Assembly: GCA_964609245.1 (NCBI GenBank) | Contig: CAZSSB010000047.1 | Coordinates: 1 to 25,407 of the forward strand | DNA: 25,407 nucleotides | DNA from: JAFGCY01 sp964609245 | GTDB lineage: Bacteria > 4484-113 > JAFGCY01 | Direction: 5' to 3' | The notes under the pieces: model-generated | Database searches by the model: none | What the model was told of the DNA's origin: nothing | What the model saw: only the letters and a program-made list of their open reading frames with translations | Program-made: the position numbers and the translations under genes | Part shown: positions 21,470-25,407 of the stretch, in pieces | Layout: every line of letters begins with the position of its first letter | How positions within the stretch are numbered: position 1 is the stretch's first letter

Positions 21470-22339
21470 ATGCACAAGATACTCGCGCATGAGCAGCTGG
21501 GGCCGCAGGTCTACCGGATGGTGGTTGAGGCTGACAAGATCGCCAGGAAGCGCCAGGCGGGGCAGTTCATCATTCTGCGCATCGACGAGCATGGTGAGCG
21601 GATCCCGCTGACGATCGCGGGAGCCGACGCCGAGGCGGGCACCATCACGCTGATCTACCAGGTAGTCGGCAAGACCACCGAGCACATGTCCACGCTCAAG
21701 GTCGGCGACCATCTGCTCGATCTGGTCGGGCCGCTCGGCCGGCCGACTCACATCGAGAACTTCGGCACGGCGGTCTGCGTCGGCGGCGGCATCGGCATCG
21801 CGCCGCTGTTCCCGATCACCAAGGCGCTCAAGGAAGCCGGCAACCGCATCATCTCGATCATCGGTGCCCGCAGCCAGGATCTGCTCATCCTCGAAGATGA
21901 GATGCGCAGCGTCAGCGACGAGCTGATCGTCACCACCGACGACGGCAGCTACGGCCGCAAGGCGCTGGTCACCGAACCGCTCAAGGAGCTGCTGGAGGGC
22001 GACGGCAAGGTCGACCTCTGCGTGGCAATCGGGCCGGCGATCATGATGAAGTTCGTGGCCAAGACCACCGAGCCCTTCGGGGTGCACACCCTGGTCAGCC
22101 TCAACTCGATCATGATCGACGGTACCGGCATGTGCGGGGGCTGCCGCGTGGCGGTCGAGGGCGAATCCAAGTTCGTCTGCGTCGACGGTCCGGAGTTCGA
22201 CGGCCACAAGGTCGACTTCGACCTGCTGCTCAAGCGGCTGGACGCTTACAAGGAGCAGGAGCAGGAAGCGCTGGAGCGCTGGCACGAGCACAAGTGCAAG
22301 CTGGAAGCTGAAATCGAGAAGGTGAGCAGCGATGACTGA
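21470..22339 (+). CDS. nfnA: NfnA/SudB-type FAD and 2Fe-2S subunit
   Basis: A 289-residue ferredoxin-NADP+ reductase-like flavoprotein. An N-terminal FAD-binding barrel (RIPLTIAGAD at about 44-53, the flavin RxxxT/S pattern) is followed by a nucleotide-binding domain with VGGGIGIAPLFPI (about 104-116). A C-terminal 2Fe-2S site has cysteines 222, 225 and 237 in DGTGMCGGCRV and KFVCVDGPEFDGHKVDF, with the conserved Asp that serves as fourth ligand in NfnA. It pairs with the next gene, whose start overlaps it by 8 nt. Together they resemble NfnAB, which couples NADH, NADPH and ferredoxin, or the closely related sulfide dehydrogenase SudAB. ATG 21470 has CAGGAG upstream. Confidence 0.88.
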   Translation: MHKILAHEQLGPQVYRMVVEADKIARKRQAGQFIILRIDEHGERIPLTIAGADAEAGTITLIYQVVGKTTEHMSTLKVGDHLLDLVGPLGRPTHIENFGTAVCVGGGIGIAPLFPITKALKEAGNRIISIIGARSQDLLILEDEMRSVSDELIVTTDDGSYGRKALVTEPLKELLEGDGKVDLCVAIGPAIMMKFVAKTTEPFGVHTLVSLNSIMIDGTGMCGGCRVAVEGESKFVCVDGPEFDGHKVDFDLLLKRLDAYKEQEQEALERWHEHKCKLEAEIEKVSSDD

Positions 22340-23798
22340 ACAAACCAAGGACAAGCCCAAGAAGCACAAGGTCCCGCGCCAGCCGATGCCCGAGCAGGAG
22401 GCCGCGGTCCGCGCGCACAACTTCGATGAGGTCCCCTACGGCTACGACGAGGAAACGGCGGTTATCGAGGCCGGGCGCTGCATCCAGTGCAAGAAGCCGC
22501 TGTGCATCGACGGCTGCCCGGTCGGCATCGACATCCCGGCCTTCATCAAGCTGATCGAGGAGCGCGATTTCCGCGGCGCGATCCGCAAGATGAAGGAGAC
22601 CAACATGCTGCCCGCGATCTGCGGCCGCGTCTGCCCGCAGGAGACCCAGTGTGAGGAGAAGTGCATCCTGGGCAAGAAGTTCGAGCCGGTCGCGATCGGG
22701 CGGCTGGAGCGCTTCATCGCCGACTGGGAGCGCGAGAGCGGCCAGGTCGACGTCCCGGAGATCGCCCCGTCCACGGGCAAGAGCGTGGCGGTGGTCGGGG
22801 CCGGTCCGGCCGGGCTGACGGTGGCGATCGACTGCGCGCGCGCCGGACACAAGGTCGAGGTCTTCGAGGCCCTGCACAAGCCCGGCGGCGTGCTGGTCTA
22901 TGGCATCCCGGAATTCCGGCTCCCCAAGAAGATCGTCAACGCCGAGGTCGACGTGCTCAAGCAGATGGGCGTCGAGATTCACTACAACTACGTGGTCGGC
23001 AAGCTCGAGACCATCGACGAGCTGCTGGAGCGCTTCGACGCCGTCTTCGTCGGTACGGGCGCCGGCCTGCCCTGGTTCATGGGCATCCCCGGCGAGAACC
23101 TGATCGGCGTCTACTCGGCCAACGAGTACCTGACGCGCTCGAACCTGATGAAGGCCTATGACTTCCCCAACTTCGACACCCCGACCCTGCGCGGCGGCGT
23201 GGTGGTGACCGTCGGCGGCGGCAACGTCGCGATGGACTCGGCCCGCACGGCACTGAGGCTCGGTGCCGAGAAATCGGTGCTGGTCTACCGGCGCAGCCGC
23301 GTGGAGATGCCGGCGCGCGTCGAGGAGGTCGAGCACGCCGAGCACGAGGGCGTCGAGTTCCACCTGCTGACAACGCCGATCAAGTGCATGGGCGATGAGA
23401 AGGGGCGGGTGCGCCAGATTGAGTGCCTCAAGATGGAGCTCGGCGAGCCTGACGACAGCGGCCGGCGCCGGCCGGTGCCGATCGAGGGCAGCGAGTACAT
23501 CATGGACGTCGACACGGTGGTGATCGCGATCGGCAACGGTCCCAACCCGCTGGTGCCCCAGAGCACGCCCGACATCGAGACCAAGAAGTGGGGCAACATC
23601 ATCGCCGACGACAAGTGCCGCACCACGAAGCGCGGCGTGTTCGCCGGCGGCGACATCGTGCTGGGCGCCGCGACAGTCATCCTGGCGATGGGCGCGGGCC
23701 GCGACGCCGCCAAGGCGATCGACAAGTACCTGGCGGACGGCAAGTGGACCGGCGAGGACGACCCGGAGCCCGAGCCCGAGACGGACGCCGAGGCCTAG
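22332..23798 (+). CDS. nfnB: NfnB/SudA/GltD-type flavoprotein subunit
   Basis: A 488-residue NAD(P)-linked flavoprotein of the glutamate synthase small-subunit family. Two 4Fe-4S sites are shown by cysteines 50, 53, 58, 62 (CIQCKKPLCIDGC) and 97, 101, 107, 111 (CGRVCPQETQCEEKC). The FAD-binding GAGPAG is at 156-161, followed by KPGGVLVYGIPEFRLPK. The pyridine-nucleotide domain has VTVGGGNVAMDSARTALRLG and the final AGGDIVLGAATVILAMGAGR closes the FAD site. The partner NfnA, and the absence of a glutamate synthase large subunit nearby, favour an NfnAB-type transhydrogenase over GltD. The C-terminus is an acidic Glu/Pro tail. It ends convergently with cytX, the two stop codons sharing bases. 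Confidence 0.88.
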   Translation: MTEQTKDKPKKHKVPRQPMPEQEAAVRAHNFDEVPYGYDEETAVIEAGRCIQCKKPLCIDGCPVGIDIPAFIKLIEERDFRGAIRKMKETNMLPAICGRVCPQETQCEEKCILGKKFEPVAIGRLERFIADWERESGQVDVPEIAPSTGKSVAVVGAGPAGLTVAIDCARAGHKVEVFEALHKPGGVLVYGIPEFRLPKKIVNAEVDVLKQMGVEIHYNYVVGKLETIDELLERFDAVFVGTGAGLPWFMGIPGENLIGVYSANEYLTRSNLMKAYDFPNFDTPTLRGGVVVTVGGGNVAMDSARTALRLGAEKSVLVYRRSRVEMPARVEEVEHAEHEGVEFHLLTTPIKCMGDEKGRVRQIECLKMELGEPDDSGRRRPVPIEGSEYIMDVDTVVIAIGNGPNPLVPQSTPDIETKKWGNIIADDKCRTTKRGVFAGGDIVLGAATVILAMGAGRDAAKAIDKYLADGKWTGEDDPEPEPETDAEA

Positions 23799-25168
23799 AC
23801 CTTCCTGCCGATCCCGCGGCCGAAGATCATGGTCAGCAGCAGGTAGGCGATGCCCGTCGCCGCGATGCACGGCAGGCTGGAGCCGGTCGGCAGCGGTTCC
23901 GCGGCGATCGGGCTCCCGAGCATGCCGGCGAAGTAGCCGATGCTGCTGAAGCCGCTCGCCCAGTCGTAGACCACGAAACCCAGTGCCCAGGCCAGGAGCG
24001 CGCGCCAGTTGAAGCCGGCGCTGTACCAGTAGCTGCCACGGCGCTCCGCCACCTGCGAGGGATAGACGCGCCGGTCGGCCACCAGATAGAAGTCGGTCAG
24101 CACCACGGTGAAGGCCGGCAGGAAGATGGCGCCGATCGCCAGCAGGAACGGCTCGTAGGCGAACACGTCCAGCGCCAGCGCTGTGACGATGCCCAGCGCC
24201 CCGACGATCAGGTTCCCCACCTTCTCCGGAAAGCCCGCCCAGAGGTTTTGCGTGCTCACGACCGTGCTGAAGATGTCCAGGAACGTGGTGGTGACGGTGC
24301 TGATCAGCACCAGCACTACGGCGGCCACCGCCCAGCCCAGACCGGCCTGGCCCATCACCTGAATCACCATCTGGTCCGGCGACTCCGTGGCGGTTGCCAG
24401 CGCCACCAGCAGGCCCACGGCGTACATCCAGGTGCCGCCGATGAAGTAGCCCCAGAAGGTGCCCAGCGAGCCGGAGCGCGGCTTGCGCGCGTAGCGGCTG
24501 TAGTCCGCCACCAGTGGCAGCCAGCTGACGCTCATCGCGATCACCAGGTCGGCGCCCGCCAGGATGCCCAGCGGCGAACCCGTCCCGGCCTGCCACAGGG
24601 ATAAAGCGTCGTATTGCTGCAGCACGATCACGGTCAGGGCGACGGTCAGGAGCAGCAGCAGCACTGCGCCCGTGCGCTGCGCCACCTGCCAGAAGCGGCT
24701 GCCGCCCCAGGCCCACAGCGTGCACAGCACACCCAGCAGGATCACCCACAGGTAGCGCATCGCCGGCTGATCCGCGCTGACCGGCAGGTTGACGTAGCCC
24801 GCCAGGATGTCCATGTAGAGGAAGCCGACGAACAGCATCCAGCCCGTCCAGCCGATCAGCTGCAGGATGTTGAAGGCCGCCGGCAGATAGCTGCCGCGCA
24901 GGCCGAAGGCGGGCCGCGTCAGGATCATCGTCGGCAGGCCCGTATCGGCGCCGATCCGCGCCATCGCCCCCATCAGGCCGTTGCCAATCAGCCGCCCCAC
25001 CACAATCGCCACCAGGCCCAGCATCAGCCCCAGACCGGTCAGCTGCGGCAGTCCGCCCGCCCAGATCTCGGTGATCGCAATCGCCGCGCCGAACCAGATC
25101 AGCATCAGGTCCAGCGTGCCCAGCGTGCGCTGCTTCGGCTGCGTCGGCTTGATCCCGCCGTCGCCCAT
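23795..25168 (-). CDS. cytX: Hydroxymethylpyrimidine permease CytX (NCS1 family)
   Basis: A 457-residue membrane transporter of the nucleobase:cation symporter-1 family, with about 12 helices. Family features include the opening LGTLDLMLIWFGAAIAITE, ADTGLPTMILTRPAFGLRGS in the first third, the WLPLVADYSRYAR segment in the middle (about 225-237), and FLDIFSTVVSTQN later. NCS1 members import cytosine, allantoin or thiamine precursors. The TPP riboswitch directly upstream identifies this one as the thiamine-pathway member CytX, which takes up HMP. ATG 25168 has GGAGGAGG 5-12 nt upstream. It is transcribed alone in this window; no thi biosynthesis gene is present. Confidence 0.88.
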   Translation of the reverse strand: MGDGGIKPTQPKQRTLGTLDLMLIWFGAAIAITEIWAGGLPQLTGLGLMLGLVAIVVGRLIGNGLMGAMARIGADTGLPTMILTRPAFGLRGSYLPAAFNILQLIGWTGWMLFVGFLYMDILAGYVNLPVSADQPAMRYLWVILLGVLCTLWAWGGSRFWQVAQRTGAVLLLLLTVALTVIVLQQYDALSLWQAGTGSPLGILAGADLVIAMSVSWLPLVADYSRYARKPRSGSLGTFWGYFIGGTWMYAVGLLVALATATESPDQMVIQVMGQAGLGWAVAAVVLVLISTVTTTFLDIFSTVVSTQNLWAGFPEKVGNLIVGALGIVTALALDVFAYEPFLLAIGAIFLPAFTVVLTDFYLVADRRVYPSQVAERRGSYWYSAGFNWRALLAWALGFVVYDWASGFSSIGYFAGMLGSPIAAEPLPTGSSLPCIAATGIAYLLLTMIFGRGIGRKV

Positions 25169-25183
25169 GTCATCCTCCTCCCG

Positions 25184-25201
25184 GGGCGCGGAGACGCGCC
25201 C
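25184..25201 (-). promoter_or_regulatory. Candidate expression-platform hairpin of the TPP riboswitch
   Basis: GGGCGCG (minus 25201-25195), a 4-nt loop and CGCGCCC (25190-25184) stand directly 5' of the cytX Shine-Dalgarno (GGGAGGAGG, 25181-25173). There is no T-run, so control at translation, or Rho-dependent termination, is more likely than intrinsic termination. Confidence 0.4.
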
Positions 25202-25253
25202 GAACCGTCAGCTGCCGGGGCGCCGCGACGAAGCTCAGGGGATCGGCGGGCTA

Positions 25254-25353
25254 GCACATTCCTGCGCCGGCATTACCCGGATCAGGTTCCATGGGTCGGC
25301 TCCGCCAGCATGCTGGCCCGCACCTCTCAGCCCCGCGGGGGCTCCCCATGCGC
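25254..25353 (-). promoter_or_regulatory. TPP (thiamine pyrophosphate) riboswitch
   Basis: The minus strand shows the conserved THI-box blocks in order: GGGGAGCC, then GCTGAGAGG, then GAACCTGATCCGGGTAATGCC, closing with GCGCAGGAATG. P1 is formed by GCGCAT (25353-25348) with ATGTGC (25259-25254). The CTGAGA and CCTGATC...TAATGCC elements bind the pyrimidine and pyrophosphate ends of TPP. The expected effect is repression of cytX when TPP is plentiful. The P3 region holds CCAGCATGCTGG, a self-complementary extra stem. Confidence 0.95.
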
Positions 25354-25360
25354 CGCTGGC

Positions 25361-25369
25361 ATCTTAGCA
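25361..25369 (-). promoter_or_regulatory. Extended -10 promoter of the riboswitch-cytX transcript
   Basis: TGCTAAGAT on the minus strand (25369-25361) is an extended -10 with TG one base upstream of TAAGAT. It puts transcription start right at the riboswitch 5' end (about 25354). A short inverted repeat, TCCGGC-GACC-GCCGGA (25372-25387), lies just upstream. Confidence 0.45.
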
Positions 25370-25407
25370 CATCCGGCGACCGCCGGACGCCGCTAGCCTC
25401 AAGTGGT

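Noticed and set aside
22230..24749. An 839-codon open frame on the minus strand through nfnB and part of cytX.
   Set aside because: Both real genes have full family motifs in other frames; the long antisense frame comes from high GC at third positions.

Overview
The window is GC-rich bacterial chromosome, dense with genes on both strands. It contains no mobile element, phage gene or CRISPR array that I can recognise. Lipoprotein signal peptides, a TPP-riboswitch-controlled transporter, bacterial DnaX, RapZ, SfsA, SixA and FeoAB, and two bacterial tRNA genes fix the domain. I cannot name the phylum. The most telling trait is that about nine protein genes have a -10 box (TATAAT or close) only 6-9 nt before the start codon, which predicts leaderless mRNAs. 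Several others have a normal leader with a Shine-Dalgarno sequence. Frequent leaderless genes are known from Actinomycetota and Deinococcota among others, but this is not a taxonomic assignment.

Layout. 1-1551 (minus): the start of a membrane protein, a small lipoprotein and a PflX-type radical SAM enzyme, divergent from sixA (1603-2097). 2118-3398 (minus): a secreted, membrane-anchored protein, divergent from the ferrous-iron operon feoA-feoB-small Cys-rich membrane protein (3580-6407). 6478-8638: dnaX overlapping a membrane-anchored cytochrome c gene. 8656-9996 (minus): an MFS transporter, divergent from a pentapeptide-repeat protein translationally coupled to a CgeB-like glycosyltransferase (10093-12137), then sfsA and a large tetraheme lipoprotein (to 14335). 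14336-14842 has no protein gene but holds two 58-bp palindromic repeats and a likely minus-strand ncRNA with its own promoter and terminator. rapZ follows (14843-15715), then a 192-bp inverted array of 13-bp repeats beside a tRNA(CAT). 16160-20832 (minus) carries a lipoprotein with repeated modules, tRNA-Lys, a cysteine-rich secreted protein, a COG2426-type membrane protein and a beta-propeller lipoprotein. 20833-21469 is mostly non-coding. 21470-23798 is an NfnAB-type flavoprotein pair. 23795-25168 (minus) is an HMP/NCS1 permease (CytX) behind a TPP riboswitch.

How the genes work together: three functional themes are clear. Iron import uses FeoA, FeoB and a Cys-rich partner. Redox and electron transfer use two heme-c proteins and an NADH/NADPH/ferredoxin transhydrogenase-like complex. 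Thiamine-precursor salvage is switched by TPP. Most other genes appear to be single transcription units, each with its own promoter tight against the start codon. The observations most worth following are the leaderless promoter pattern, the ncRNA candidate at 14576-14729, the inverted 13-bp array at 15726-15917, the 19-bp palindrome at 20911-20929 and the unusual feo genes.
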